The notes: generated from the sequence alone by a model not told the origin. A stretch of DNA of 64,000 nucleotides from Buttiauxella sp965119215 (GCA_965119215.1 CBCPKK010000014.1:62001-126000); one strand, 5' to 3'. Counted from the stretch's first letter, positions 18,710 to 27,622 are shown. A program made the numbers and translations.

Positions 18710-19915
18710 TTAATCCACCAAAATTTCCAGCGCACTGTCGATGGCTTTGACTAATGCATCGACATCGCTTTGCGTGTTGTACGGGGCGAAAGAGGCGCGC
18801 AATGTGCCAGCGACACCAAGGGCTGCGAGCAATGGCTGCGCACAGTGCTGCCCGGCACGCAGTGAAATACCCGATTCAGCCAAAAGCGTGACCATATCGT
18901 TGTGGTGAACACCGGCGAAATCAAACGCCAGCAGGCTCGAGTCCTGGCAGCGGAAACTGCGAAAACCAGGGCGCTTCGCCAGTTCCGCTTCGGCCAGCGT
19001 TGCAAGCCCACGGCTGTAAGTTTCTGCCTCCGTCAAATCAACGGTTTCAAGCCACTCAAGGGCAGCACTCAGGCCAATGACACCCGCAACGTTTGGCGTA
19101 CCGGCTTCAAAGCGATACGGCACTGGCTGGGTTTTAAACCCTTCGAACGAGACATGAGTGATCATTTTGCCGCCGCCTAGCCACGGAGACATTTCTTCCA
19201 GCAGCTCAGTTTTACCGTACAGCGCACCGATGCCGGTTGGGCCATACAATTTGTGGGCGGAAAACGCATAAAAATCAATATCCAGCGCTTGTACATCCGC
19301 TGGGCAATGCACCACACCTTGTGCGCCATCAACCATGACTACCGCACCTGCCGCATGAGCAAGCGTAATAGCTTGAACTAGATCCGGGCAGCCGCCTGTA
19401 ACGTTCGACATCTGTCCTAACGCCAGGATCTTTGTGCGGGCGTTGAGCAGTTCCGGCAGTTTGCTTAAATCAGCGAGGTAATCTTTGCCAAGCGGTAACT
19501 TGATAATCTTCGCGCCGGTTTGCTCGGCGACCATCAGCCACGGCACAAAGTTGGCGTGATGTTCTGCTTCGCTAACAATAATTTCGTCGCCAGGCTCCAG
19601 GCGAGGGCGTGCGTAACACTGCGCCACCAGATTAATGGCTTCGGTAGTGCCTCGCGTCCAGACAATGTCTTTGCCCGAAGGGGCATTGAGCAGGGTCGCT
19701 ACGCTGTCGCGTGCTGCTTCATAGCGTTCTGTAAGGCGCTGTGCCGCCGCAAATTGGCTGCGATGAACGTTACCGGCGCTCAGGCTATAAAACTGCTCAG
19801 TGGCTTCAATAACGGCGAGAGGTTTCAGTGTGGTTGCGGCACTGTCGAGATAGACACCGGCATCAGCCAGCGCCGGAAACTGGCTGCGAAAGCTGGCGGG
19901 ATTAAATGTTTTCAT
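18710..19915 (-). CDS. csdA: Cysteine sulfinate/cysteine desulfurase CsdA
   Basis: CsdA is a PLP-dependent group II cysteine desulfurase that yields alanine and a persulfide handed to CsdE. With the start at 19915 the product is 401 residues, the E. coli length, begins MKTFNPASFR, and has GAGGA 5 bases upstream; an upstream ATG at 19933 lacks a ribosome binding site. PLP Lys222 lies in FSAHKLYGPTG and the catalytic Cys358 in RAGQHCAQPL. The motif DGAQG holds the PLP-pyridine Asp. The gene forms a two-gene operon with csdE. Confidence 0.95.
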   Translation of the reverse strand: MKTFNPASFRSQFPALADAGVYLDSAATTLKPLAVIEATEQFYSLSAGNVHRSQFAAAQRLTERYEAARDSVATLLNAPSGKDIVWTRGTTEAINLVAQCYARPRLEPGDEIIVSEAEHHANFVPWLMVAEQTGAKIIKLPLGKDYLADLSKLPELLNARTKILALGQMSNVTGGCPDLVQAITLAHAAGAVVMVDGAQGVVHCPADVQALDIDFYAFSAHKLYGPTGIGALYGKTELLEEMSPWLGGGKMITHVSFEGFKTQPVPYRFEAGTPNVAGVIGLSAALEWLETVDLTEAETYSRGLATLAEAELAKRPGFRSFRCQDSSLLAFDFAGVHHNDMVTLLAESGISLRAGQHCAQPLLAALGVAGTLRASFAPYNTQSDVDALVKAIDSALEILVD

Positions 19916-20108
19916 GATTTTCCTCGTATCCAATGAGGCGATCGTGGCGCATTTGTCTTAATCACACAAGGGATCAATGACCTTCGGAATAGTCTGCTTA
20001 ACCTGGCAAGGTTTTGAAAGAGAGTTATGCTAATTAATGTTAGGTGAATGTTTCACCCTATTTATTTTTGAGTACAAATCAGCATTAAAAGCTACTAAGG
20101 AGAAGAAT

Positions 20109-20336
20109 ATGAACAAGGCAGCCGCAGCAGTATCAGCAGGTCTTATGGTTTTTGCTCTTTCAGCATGTTCCAGCCCGAACTACGTCATGCACACGAATGA
20201 TGGCCGTACTATCGTGTCCGCGGGCAAACCTCAAACCGATGAAGAGACAGGGATGATTCAGTACAAAGATGCTAATGGGAATAAACAGCAGATTAACCGT
20301 ACTGATGTAAAAGAGATGGTTGAGCTGGATCAGTAA
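20109..20336 (+). CDS. ygdI: YgdI/YgdR family lipoprotein (DUF903)
   Basis: This small 75-residue lipoprotein has a signal peptide ending in the lipobox LSAC, with Cys20 as the first mature residue, followed by Ser-Ser, which predicts the outer membrane. The mature part is a short SH3-like DUF903 domain (YVMHTNDGRTIVSAGKP and IQYKDANGNKQQIN). The function is unknown. A good AAGGAGAAG precedes the ATG; a longer frame from 20037 has no such signal. The gene runs toward gcvB, and the gcvB terminator hairpin lies 16 bases after its stop. Confidence 0.9.
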   Translation: MNKAAAAVSAGLMVFALSACSSPNYVMHTNDGRTIVSAGKPQTDEETGMIQYKDANGNKQQINRTDVKEMVELDQ

Positions 20337-20345
20337 ATTTCAGGC

Positions 20346-20551
20346 AAAAAAAAGCACCGCAATTTGCGGTGCTACATTAATCACTATGGACAGACAGGGT
20401 AAATGTACAGGAAGTGAAAAAGGGATAGCTTAGCTATCAGGGTCTGGAATGCCAGACCAATTGCAAACACAACAACACAACATCACAACCGTAAGCCAAA
20501 AGCCCTCCGAAACACGCATTTCAGATAACTTTTCGTTCCGGCTCAGGAAGT
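20346..20551 (-). ncRNA. gcvB: GcvB small regulatory RNA
   Basis: GcvB is an Hfq-dependent small RNA that represses many amino-acid and peptide transporter mRNAs. The RNA of about 206 nucleotides starts ACTTCCTGAGCCGGAACG and ends in the hairpin AGCACCGCA/TGCGGTGCT followed by eight T. The central G/U-rich R1 seed region (around GTTGTGATGTTGTG) is intact, as is a second GTCTGG/CCAGAC hairpin. It is divergent from gcvA, as in E. coli, where GcvA activates it when glycine is high. Differences from E. coli lie mostly in the stem between the 5' end and R1. Confidence 0.95.
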
Positions 20552-20557
20552 GACGCC

Positions 20558-20586
20558 ACTATAGGTATTTGCTGGTGCATCCTCAA
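20558..20586 (-). promoter_or_regulatory. gcvB promoter
   Basis: On the minus strand, TTGAGG (-35, 20581-20586) and TATAGT (-10, 20558-20563) are separated by 17 bases, and the -10 box ends 7 bases before the GcvB start. A CTAAT at 20619-20623, the core motif reported for GcvA sites, lies upstream. TATAAT at 20596-20601 on the plus strand could be the gcvA -10 box, but its -35 is poor. Confidence 0.7.
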
Positions 20587-20679
20587 CGGACAATTTATAA
20601 TGGCTCAGATAAAAAAAACTAATAGGTTAACTAAGTTCACCTGTTTGTTAATAGACTTTAACATTTAAGCCAATCAACT

Positions 20680-21597
20680 ATGTCCAAGCGTTTGCCACCT
20701 TTAAATGCCTTACGTGTCTTTGACGCCGCAGCTCGTCACCTGAGTTTTACTAAAGCGGCCGATGAATTATTCGTGACTCAGGCCGCCGTCAGCCACCAGA
20801 TCAAGTCCCTGGAGGATTTTCTGGGTCTTAAACTCTTCCGCCGCCGCAACCGTTCGCTGTTGTTGACGGAAGAGGGGCAGAGTTACTATCTGGACATCAA
20901 AGAGATATTTACGCAACTGACCGAAGCGACGCGCAAGCTCCAGGCGCGTAGCGCCAAAGGTGCTTTAACGGTCAGTCTGTTGCCTAGTTTTGCCATTCAT
21001 TGGTTGGTACCACGCCTCACTAGCTTTAATACAGCTTATCCGGGAATCGACGTTCGTATACAGGCTGTTGACCGTCAGGAAGATAAACTTTCCGATGATG
21101 TCGACGTCGCGATTTTTTACGGACGGGGAAACTGGCCGGGTCTGCGCGTCGAAAAATTGTATGCAGAATATCTGCTACCGGTTTGCTCGCCGACGCTGCT
21201 AACAGGCGATAAACCCATCAAAACTCCTGAAGACTTAGCCCATCACACTTTGCTGCATGATGCTTCTCGTCGTGACTGGCAGACGTACACGCGTCAGTTA
21301 GGCGTGAGCCACATCAATGTGCAGCAAGGTCCAATCTTTAGTCACAGTGCGATGGTGCTGCAGGCCGCCATACACGGGCAGGGCATTGCGCTGGCGAATA
21401 ATGTTATGGCGCAATCAGAGATTGAAGCGGGCCGTTTGGTTTGCCCATTCAATGATGTTCTGGTGAGTAAAAACGCGTTTTATCTTGTTTGTCATGACAG
21501 CCAGGCAGAACTGGGTAAAATAGCGGCCTTCAGGCAGTGGATTCTGGCAAAAACTGCGAGCGAACAAGAAAAATTCCGTTTTCGTTACGATCAATAA
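20680..21597 (+). CDS. gcvA: LysR-type regulator GcvA of glycine cleavage
   Basis: GcvA activates the glycine cleavage operon and gcvB when glycine is present, and represses gcvTHP with GcvR when it is absent. The 305 residues equal E. coli GcvA. The winged HTH is at about residues 7-66 (FTKAADELFVTQAAVSHQIK), and a LysR substrate domain starts at about 90. It is divergent from gcvB, with about 130 bases between the two start points, so it probably autoregulates from the shared region. A clear Shine-Dalgarno sequence is not visible before the ATG. Confidence 0.96.
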   Translation: MSKRLPPLNALRVFDAAARHLSFTKAADELFVTQAAVSHQIKSLEDFLGLKLFRRRNRSLLLTEEGQSYYLDIKEIFTQLTEATRKLQARSAKGALTVSLLPSFAIHWLVPRLTSFNTAYPGIDVRIQAVDRQEDKLSDDVDVAIFYGRGNWPGLRVEKLYAEYLLPVCSPTLLTGDKPIKTPEDLAHHTLLHDASRRDWQTYTRQLGVSHINVQQGPIFSHSAMVLQAAIHGQGIALANNVMAQSEIEAGRLVCPFNDVLVSKNAFYLVCHDSQAELGKIAAFRQWILAKTASEQEKFRFRYDQ

Positions 21598-21645
21598 GCA
21601 AACCTGTGCGTAGCCTAACGCTGCGCCTTACTTTAGGGTTACACC

Positions 21646-22041
21646 ATGACCAGCCGTTTCATGCTGATTTTTGCCGCAGTTAGCGGTTTTATCTTCGTTG
21701 CCCTCGGAGCCTTTGGGGCGCATGTATTAAGTAAAACGCTGGGTGTTGTGGAGATGGGCTGGATTCAAACCGGCCTTGAATATCAGGCGTTTCATACCTT
21801 AGCTATTTTTGGTCTGGCCGTTGCGATGCAGCGCCGGATAAGCATTTGGTTTTACTGGAGCAGCGTATTTATGGCGCTCGGAACCGTTCTATTTAGCGGC
21901 AGTCTTTATTGCCTGGCGCTGTCTCATTTACGCCTGTGGGCGTTTGTTACACCCGTCGGTGGGATCAGTTTTCTCGCCGGTTGGATCTTGATGTTGATTG
22001 GTGCAATGCGCCTGAAACGTAGGGGCGTAAGCCATGAATAA
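21646..22041 (+). CDS. ygdD: YgdD, DUF423 family inner-membrane protein
   Basis: This 131-residue protein has four predicted membrane helices (about residues 5-25, 45-62, 70-90 and 97-120). It starts MTSRFMLIFAAVSGFIFVAL and contains the DUF423 signature GAFGAH. The length equals that of E. coli YgdD. The function is unknown. It lies 48 bases after gcvA and overlaps rlmM by 8 bases, so it is probably co-translated with rlmM. Confidence 0.9.
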   Translation: MTSRFMLIFAAVSGFIFVALGAFGAHVLSKTLGVVEMGWIQTGLEYQAFHTLAIFGLAVAMQRRISIWFYWSSVFMALGTVLFSGSLYCLALSHLRLWAFVTPVGGISFLAGWILMLIGAMRLKRRGVSHE

Positions 22042-23134
22042 AGTTATTTTGTATTGCCGACAAGGTTTTGAGAAAGAGTGCGCGGCAGAGATTACCGATA
22101 AAGCCACGCAGCGTGATATTTTTGGTTTTGCACGCGTTAAAGAAAACAGCGGTTATGTAATTTACGAATGTTATCAGCAAGATGATGCTGACAAACTAGC
22201 ACGTGAATTACCATTTAAAGAGTTGATCTTTGCTCGTCAGATGATCGTTGCCGGTGAACTGCTTAAAGATCTTCCACCAGAAGATCGCATCACGCCGATC
22301 ACTGGCATGTTGACCGGTGTGGTTGAGAAAGGCGGTGATCTGCGTGTTGAAGTTGCAGACACCAACGAAAGCAAAGAGCTGATGAAGTTCTGCCGTAAGC
22401 TGACTGTGCCGTTGCGCTCAAGCCTACGTGAAGCGGGCATTCTGACTAACTACGAAACGCCAAAACGCCCGGTTGTGCATGTGTTCTTTATCGCGCCAGG
22501 CTGTTGTTATACCGGCTATTCTTATAGCAACAACAACTCGCCTTTCTATATGGGCATTCAGCGTCTGAAGCTGCCTTCCGATGCGCCAAGCCGTTCAACC
22601 TTAAAACTGGAAGAAGCGTTCCACGTTTTCATTCCTGCTGATGAGTGGGAAGAACGTCTGGCAAACGGTATGTATGCCATTGATTTGGGGGCTTGCCCTG
22701 GCGGCTGGACCTACCAATTAGTGAAACGCAATATGTGGGTTTCTTCTGTCGATAACGGCCCAATGGCGCAAAGCCTGATGGATACCGGACAGGTAACCTG
22801 GTTGCAGGAAGACGGTTTTAAATATAAGCCAACCCGTAGCAACATCTCCTGGATGGTGTGCGACATGGTAGAAAAACCGGCGAAAGTGGCGAGCCTGATG
22901 GCAACCTGGCTGGTGAACGGCTGGTGCCGCGAAACCATTTTCAACCTCAAGCTGCCAATGAAGAAGCGTTACGAAGAGGTGTCGCAAAACCTGGCGCTGA
23001 TTCATGAAAAGCTGGCAGAAAATGGGATCAGTGCCGAGATTCAGGCACGCCAGTTGTACCATGACCGCGAAGAAGTGACTGTACACGTACGTCGTATGTG
23101 GGCTGCCGCTGGCGGACGTCGCGACGAGCGTTAA
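22034..23134 (+). CDS. rlmM: 23S rRNA 2'-O-ribose C2498 methyltransferase RlmM
   Basis: RlmM methylates the 2'-OH of C2498 in 23S rRNA using SAM. The product is 366 residues, as in E. coli. An N-terminal THUMP-like domain (to about 170) is followed by a Rossmann methyltransferase domain with the SAM motif AIDLGACPGGWTYQLV. Candidate K-D-K-E catalytic residues lie in the segments WMVCDMVEKP and FNLKLPMKKRYEE. The ATG lies inside the ygdD 3' end. A strong terminator follows. In E. coli the fucose regulon comes next; here xni does. Confidence 0.95.
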   Translation: MNKVILYCRQGFEKECAAEITDKATQRDIFGFARVKENSGYVIYECYQQDDADKLARELPFKELIFARQMIVAGELLKDLPPEDRITPITGMLTGVVEKGGDLRVEVADTNESKELMKFCRKLTVPLRSSLREAGILTNYETPKRPVVHVFFIAPGCCYTGYSYSNNNSPFYMGIQRLKLPSDAPSRSTLKLEEAFHVFIPADEWEERLANGMYAIDLGACPGGWTYQLVKRNMWVSSVDNGPMAQSLMDTGQVTWLQEDGFKYKPTRSNISWMVCDMVEKPAKVASLMATWLVNGWCRETIFNLKLPMKKRYEEVSQNLALIHEKLAENGISAEIQARQLYHDREEVTVHVRRMWAAAGGRRDER

Positions 23135-23145
23135 TGATGTTCGAG

Positions 23146-23174
23146 GGTGGATAAGCAATCTTATCCACCTTTTT
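23146..23174 (+). terminator. Rho-independent terminator after rlmM
   Basis: GGTGGATAAG (23146-23155), the loop CAAT and CTTATCCACC (23160-23169) are followed by TTTTTC. It separates the convergent genes rlmM and xni, which end 42 bases apart. Confidence 0.85.
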
Positions 23175-23176
23175 CT

Positions 23177-23941
23177 TTAAGCTGAACTTCCTGGCAATCT
23201 AAGCTGCTGTAAATTCCCATCAAGCACTAAATCCGTTTGTAACTGCGCCACCTGGCGGCTGATAAACGCACCTTCCCGATGTTGTTCTAACTTCTTACGC
23301 CATTTCTCAGGCACTTCATCCAGCCGTTCGTACAGCGCTTCAAGCGTTGAGAATTGATTGATCAATTGTGTGGCACTTTTCGGCCCGATACCGGGAACGC
23401 CGGATATTTTGCTACTGCTAATCCCCGCAAGACCCCAGAAATCGGCAAGTTGTTCAGGCAACACACCGTATTCGTGCGCAATAAAAGGCGCATCCAGCCA
23501 ACGTTTTTGAAAATAATCACGGATTTGAATCGTGGGGGCTAATAGCTGGCAAAAACCTTTATCGGTCGAAACAATGGTGGCGCGATGCCCACCGGCTGCT
23601 ACTTTTACTGCGAGTGTTGCCGCCAAATCATCAGCTTCATTTCCCTGCGAATGCCAACACGCAACGCCTCTTTTGGTAAAGGCCTCCCGCAATACTGGCA
23701 TTTCCTGATGCAAGGTATCTGGCATTGGCGCACGCCCCGCTTTATAGTCAGGCAAGACCTGATGTCGCCAGCCTTCACGACGGTCATCGTCGTCAAACAC
23801 GGCGACAGCGTGCGTAGGCTGGCTGTGTGTTATCAGGGCATCCAGGGCATGCAGACAAGTATCAACGCAGGGAGAGCCTTGAACGGCATGAATACGGCGT
23901 ATTAAGTTCAGGGCATCAACGATAAGTAAATGAATCATCAT
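23177..23941 (-). CDS. xni: Flap endonuclease Xni (ExoIX)
   Basis: Xni is a small 5' nuclease-like flap endonuclease related to the 5'-3' exonuclease domain of DNA polymerase I. The product is about 254 residues (E. coli 251). It starts near MIHLLIVDALNLIRRIHA. It has the acidic metal cluster FDDDDRREGWRH and GNEADDLAATLA, and the helix-hairpin-helix PGIGPKSATQLI. The start is ambiguous: ATG at 23941 or 23938 gives the family N-terminus, while an ATG at 23974 would add 11 residues and is less likely. No strong ribosome binding site is visible at any of them. It is transcribed toward rlmM. Confidence 0.92.
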   Translation of the reverse strand: MMIHLLIVDALNLIRRIHAVQGSPCVDTCLHALDALITHSQPTHAVAVFDDDDRREGWRHQVLPDYKAGRAPMPDTLHQEMPVLREAFTKRGVACWHSQGNEADDLAATLAVKVAAGGHRATIVSTDKGFCQLLAPTIQIRDYFQKRWLDAPFIAHEYGVLPEQLADFWGLAGISSSKISGVPGIGPKSATQLINQFSTLEALYERLDEVPEKWRKKLEQHREGAFISRQVAQLQTDLVLDGNLQQLRLPGSSA

Positions 23942-24042
23942 AGGTATTTCGCTTTCGACATTCGCTTTGTACACACTAACATTTCTGTGAGATGTCCGCG
24001 AATGTCAGTAACTGATTCAGGAAAGTCGCTCGCAAAAAAGTA

Positions 24043-24070
24043 TTGCTAACTAATTAGGTCGCTATATATT
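24043..24070 (+). promoter_or_regulatory. Probable sigma-70 promoter of the aminotransferase gene
   Basis: TTGCTA (24043-24048) and TATATT (24065-24070) are 16 bases apart, about 35 bases before the start codon, in the 163-base gap divergent from xni. Confidence 0.5.
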
Positions 24071-24104
24071 TTAACCAACAAATAGAAAAATCAGAGACAA
24101 CAAC

Positions 24105-25289
24105 ATGAGTAATAGTTCACACCTCGCACACCGTATTCAGGCTCTACAACCGTCGGCAATCAGAGAATTATTGAAGCACAGCAAAATGCCTGGCGTTATC
24201 TCGCTTGCCGGAGGCATTCCTTCCAGCGAATTGTTCGATACCGAAGGGCTGGGAATTGCGACACAAAAAGTTGTTGCCGAGAATTTTAACGATGCGTTCC
24301 AGTACGGTTTGACTGAAGGCAACGTCGAATTGCGCCAGCAATTGATTGGGTTGTGTCAGGAACGTGGAATTACCACCAACGTGGACCAACTCCTGATCAC
24401 CTCTGGTTCGCAGCAAGCTCTGGATTTGCTGATGCGCGCGCTGGTGAACCCAGGCGACGTGTTCGTTGTTGAGCGCCCGACTTATCTGGCGACGCTGCAA
24501 ATCCTCAGCCTGAATGAAGCCGATGTAAAATCAGTAGGCAGCGACGAACACGGTATGATCGTTGATGAACTGGAAGAATTGCTGAAAACCACGCGCATTA
24601 AAGGCATCTATATCGTACCGACCTTTGGCAACCCAAGCGGTACGACATTAAGCGCTAGCCGCCGTGAGCAACTGGTCAAACTGGCGGAAGAACATCACTT
24701 CGTCATTGTTGAAGACGACCCGTACGGCGCAATCAGTTTCACTGAAACGCGTGAGAAAACCTTGCTGCAAATAGCGACTGAACGTGGCAGCCAGGAAAAC
24801 GTGGTTTATACCTCAACATTTTCTAAAATTCTGGCACCTGGGCTGCGTGTGGGCTGGATTGTGTTGCCAGAGTGGATGAAGCAAAAAGTCGCTATCATTA
24901 AGCAAGCGACCGATTTGCATGCAAACTCATTCGCGCAATCACTGGTATCGGCTTATCTCACGCTTGACCGTCTTAACCCACAGATTGAGTTGATTCGTGA
25001 AGCCTATAAGAAGAAGTGCCTGTGTCTGTCGGGATATTTGCATCAGGAATTAGGCGAACACATCACCTTCAACCAGCCGCAGGGAGGAATGTTCCTGTGG
25101 GCTGCTTTCCGTTATGAATTTGATACAACCTGTTGGTTACAGCAGACCCTGGATAAAGGTGTAGTGTATGTGCCGGGTGAGTTCTTCTTTAGCGATCATG
25201 CTGACAAGAAAACGCTGCGTTTCTCTTACGCAACGGCGACCGAAGAACAGCTTTATGACGCGGTGCAGCGACTAAAGGCCGCGCTGTAA
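24105..25289 (+). CDS. PLP-dependent class I/II aminotransferase (LysN/2-aminoadipate type)
   Basis: This 394-residue fold-type I aminotransferase belongs to the family that includes 2-aminoadipate transaminases and the catalytic half of MocR regulators; it has no N-terminal DNA-binding domain. Asn176 lies in PTFGNPSGT, Asp205 and Tyr208 in EDDPYGAI, and the PLP Lys241 in TSTFSKILAPGLRVGW. Substrate specificity cannot be read from sequence. The gene stands alone between its own promoter and a strong bidirectional terminator. It is not at this site in E. coli K-12 and occupies part of the gap between xni and sdaB together with kdgT and kduI. Confidence 0.88.
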   Translation: MSNSSHLAHRIQALQPSAIRELLKHSKMPGVISLAGGIPSSELFDTEGLGIATQKVVAENFNDAFQYGLTEGNVELRQQLIGLCQERGITTNVDQLLITSGSQQALDLLMRALVNPGDVFVVERPTYLATLQILSLNEADVKSVGSDEHGMIVDELEELLKTTRIKGIYIVPTFGNPSGTTLSASRREQLVKLAEEHHFVIVEDDPYGAISFTETREKTLLQIATERGSQENVVYTSTFSKILAPGLRVGWIVLPEWMKQKVAIIKQATDLHANSFAQSLVSAYLTLDRLNPQIELIREAYKKKCLCLSGYLHQELGEHITFNQPQGGMFLWAAFRYEFDTTCWLQQTLDKGVVYVPGEFFFSDHADKKTLRFSYATATEEQLYDAVQRLKAAL

Positions 25290-25295
25290 AATGCA

Positions 25296-25323
25296 AAAAT
25301 GGAGCCTGAAAAGGCTCCATTTT
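25296..25323. terminator. Bidirectional terminator between the aminotransferase and kdgT
   Basis: AAAATGGAGCCT (25296-25307), a GAAA tetraloop and AGGCTCCATTTT (25312-25323) form a perfect 12-bp stem, with T-rich tails in both directions, between two convergent genes. Confidence 0.9.
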
Positions 25324-25343
25324 GTTATTAAAGCATCGTGATA

Positions 25344-26336
25344 TTAATGCGAGATTTCGACGGCTGGAGCCTCGGTAGGCTTGGCGACTTTGCCCGTTAC
25401 GCGTCTTGAATACAGAGCGGTAATGATTGGCACCAGAATCGCTGTCACAATCACACTTGCCGCAACCAATGCTGTTGCAGAAGCGGCCACTGGCTCAAAC
25501 GCTGGGTTGATTTGCGCAATAATAACCGGGTTTGCAACTGCCGCACCTGCTGCGGAAGAGGCTGCAATACCTGCAGTACCATTGCCGCCACCGATATATT
25601 TATCAGCCAGAACCAGTGGAATACCGGTGATGATGATAACCGCAACACCCAGCATAATGCCGAGCAGACCGGTGTGCATAATCACGTTCAGGTTGATGGT
25701 GTTACCCAGTGCAAAGCCGAAGAATGGAATGAGCACTGGCGTTGCTTTAGTGAAGAAAGCACGGAAATCGTGGTCCAGGTTGCCTAAGGCAAAACCTATC
25801 AGGAAGGGCAGAACGGCGCCGATAAAGTGGTGTGGTTCAAATGACGCCAGACCAGCGGAACCCAGAATCACCATGGTCATCAGCGGACCAGATTCCAGAG
25901 ACATTAAAACAAATGCGCCGGATTCTTCTTTGGTCCCATATTGATTCATCAGGCTCGCATACAAGCCACCGTTAGTCATGTCCATCGCGGAAACGAGTGC
26001 AAGAACGGACAGGCCAGCAAACATACCCGTTTGCACACCACCTTCAGGAATAAACGAAGCGGCAATCATTGCCACAACCCAGGCAACTGCAATTTTAGTC
26101 AGAACCAGTGTGCCGGATTTACGCAGTACCGTACCGGTTGCGCGCAAATCAATAGAGGCACCAATACAGAAGAACCACACCGCCAGAATGGGAACGGTAC
26201 CGCTGATCATCCCTTTAGTAAATGAACCAAAATAAGCACCAGTATCTGGAGCGAAAGTATTAAGAACTGCCCCGAGCAGCAACGGGACTAACATCATTCC
26301 GCCAGGAATGCGTTCAATAGTAGCTTTGATTTTCAT
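25344..26336 (-). CDS. kdgT: 2-keto-3-deoxygluconate permease KdgT
   Basis: KdgT imports 2-keto-3-deoxy-D-gluconate by proton symport, using products of pectin or hexuronate breakdown. The 330-residue protein is almost entirely hydrophobic with about ten membrane segments. It carries the family N-terminus MKIKATIERIPGGMMLVPLLLGA and the region SAMDMTNGGLYASLMNQYG. GAGGAATCACC precedes the ATG. It is divergent from kduI over a 408-base gap with a KdgR-type operator, so both genes are likely induced together by KDG. In E. coli kdgT lies elsewhere, so this pairing is a local arrangement. Confidence 0.95.
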   Translation of the reverse strand: MKIKATIERIPGGMMLVPLLLGAVLNTFAPDTGAYFGSFTKGMISGTVPILAVWFFCIGASIDLRATGTVLRKSGTLVLTKIAVAWVVAMIAASFIPEGGVQTGMFAGLSVLALVSAMDMTNGGLYASLMNQYGTKEESGAFVLMSLESGPLMTMVILGSAGLASFEPHHFIGAVLPFLIGFALGNLDHDFRAFFTKATPVLIPFFGFALGNTINLNVIMHTGLLGIMLGVAVIIITGIPLVLADKYIGGGNGTAGIAASSAAGAAVANPVIIAQINPAFEPVAASATALVAASVIVTAILVPIITALYSRRVTGKVAKPTEAPAVEISH

Positions 26337-26566
26337 GGTGATTCCTCATCATTTTTTCATTCTTGTTTATGTGTGAATGAAAAAAGTGCATAACAGGTAT
26401 TGTTAAAAAACCTTGTTTTTCATGGTTTTATTATGTTTTAGGTCAGCGTGGTTTATTGCTCTTGGTGGCAAGTGGCATTGACCTTGAGAGTGGGTAGCCG
26501 TGAGTTAGGGGGCTCATGCTTCCGTCTCGATTAGAACTATCTACCGATTGGAATTGCAATTCAATC

Positions 26567-26589
26567 AAATTGAAACAATATTTCAATTT
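26567..26589. promoter_or_regulatory. KdgR-type operator between kdgT and kduI
   Basis: AAATTGAAA and TTTCAATTT are perfect 9-bp inverted arms around CAATA. The core TGAAACAATATTTCA follows the KdgR box pattern TGAAAC-N3-GTTTCA with one change. It sits in the 408-base gap between kdgT and kduI (26337-26744), about 155 bases before kduI. A TCACA half-site at 26593-26597 is too weak to call a CRP site. Apart from this operator and the nearby palindrome GAATTGCAATTC, the gap is AT-rich and shows nothing else I can identify. Confidence 0.75.
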
Positions 26590-26744
26590 GGATCACATTA
26601 TTTTGTATATCAGGTGATAAACTGTCTTTGTGGTGCGGTTAAATGTAGTTTCTTTGTAATCAACTATATTTAGATTGCTAAATTATTATTAATAGTAACG
26701 GGCGTGATTTTGTTTCCGCCTATTATTCCCTGTAAGGAAAAGTA

Positions 26745-27581
26745 ATGGACATTCGTCAAAGCATTCATAGTGATCATGCAAAAACACTGGATACAGCAGG
26801 CTTACGTAAAGAGTTTCTCATCGAAACCATTTTTACCGCCGATCAGTACACCATGACCTACAGCCACATCGACCGCATCATTGTGGGTGGCGTTATGCCA
26901 GTCACTCGTACTGTGAGTGTTGGCGGTGAAGTCGGTAAGCAGTTAGGCGTGAGTTACTTCCTGGAGCGTCGTGAGCTGGGTGTTATCAACATTGGTGGCC
27001 AGGGCACGATCACTGTTGACGGGACTTGCTATGAAATCGGCACCCGCGACGGTTTATATGTCGGTAAAGGTGCTAAAGAAGTGGTGTTCGCGAGCATTGA
27101 TCCTGCGAATCCTGCTCGTTTCTATTACAACTGTGCTCCGGCGCATACCACTTACCCAACCAAGCGCGTAACACCTGCGGATGTGGCTCCGGTGACTCTG
27201 GGTGATAGCGTGACCAGCAACCGTCGTACCATTAACAAGTACTTTGTTCCTGATGTATTGGAAACCTGCCAGCTGAGCATGGGCTTGACCGAACTGGACC
27301 CAGGCAACCTGTGGAACACCATGCCTTGCCATACTCACGAACGTCGTATGGAAGTCTATTTCTACTTCGGTCTGGAGCAAGATAGCTGCGTATTCCACAT
27401 GATGGGCCAGCCGCAAGAAACGCGTCACATCGTGATGCAAAACGAACAAGCTGTAATTTCCCCGAGCTGGTCAATTCACTCAGGCGTGGGTACGCGTGCG
27501 TATACCTTTATCTGGGGTATGGTGGGTGAGAATCAGGTGTTTGATGATATGGACCACGTGAAAGTGGGCGATCTGCGCTAA
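26745..27581 (+). CDS. kduI: 5-keto-4-deoxyuronate isomerase KduI
   Basis: KduI converts 4-deoxy-L-threo-5-hexosulose uronate to 3-deoxy-D-glycero-2,5-hexodiulosonate in the breakdown of unsaturated uronides from pectin or glycosaminoglycans. The 278 residues equal E. coli KduI. The cupin zinc ligands are all present: His196, His198, Glu203 and His245 in CHTHERRME and SWSIHSG. GTAAGGAAAAGTA precedes the ATG. The next enzyme, KduD, is not in the window, although YgcW at 59.8 kb belongs to a related dehydrogenase group. A strong bidirectional terminator follows. Confidence 0.96.
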   Translation: MDIRQSIHSDHAKTLDTAGLRKEFLIETIFTADQYTMTYSHIDRIIVGGVMPVTRTVSVGGEVGKQLGVSYFLERRELGVINIGGQGTITVDGTCYEIGTRDGLYVGKGAKEVVFASIDPANPARFYYNCAPAHTTYPTKRVTPADVAPVTLGDSVTSNRRTINKYFVPDVLETCQLSMGLTELDPGNLWNTMPCHTHERRMEVYFYFGLEQDSCVFHMMGQPQETRHIVMQNEQAVISPSWSIHSGVGTRAYTFIWGMVGENQVFDDMDHVKVGDLR

Positions 27582-27592
27582 GTAGACGACAT

Positions 27593-27622
27593 AAAAAAAC
27601 CCGCTGCGAAAGCGGGTTTTTT
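27593..27622. terminator. Bidirectional terminator between kduI and sdaB
   Basis: A-rich tract, ACCCGCT, short GCGA loop, AGCGGGT and TTTTTT. It serves the convergent genes kduI and sdaB. Confidence 0.88.

Noticed and set aside
20337..20380. A terminator for ygdI
   Set aside because: The hairpin AGCACCGCA/TGCGGTGCT after ygdI has its T run on the minus strand, so it is the GcvB terminator. On the plus strand it is followed by ACATTA, not T.
26590..26600. CRP site before kduI (GGATCACATT)
   Set aside because: Only one half-site matches. The other half would read TTCAA, and this DNA already belongs to the KdgR palindrome.
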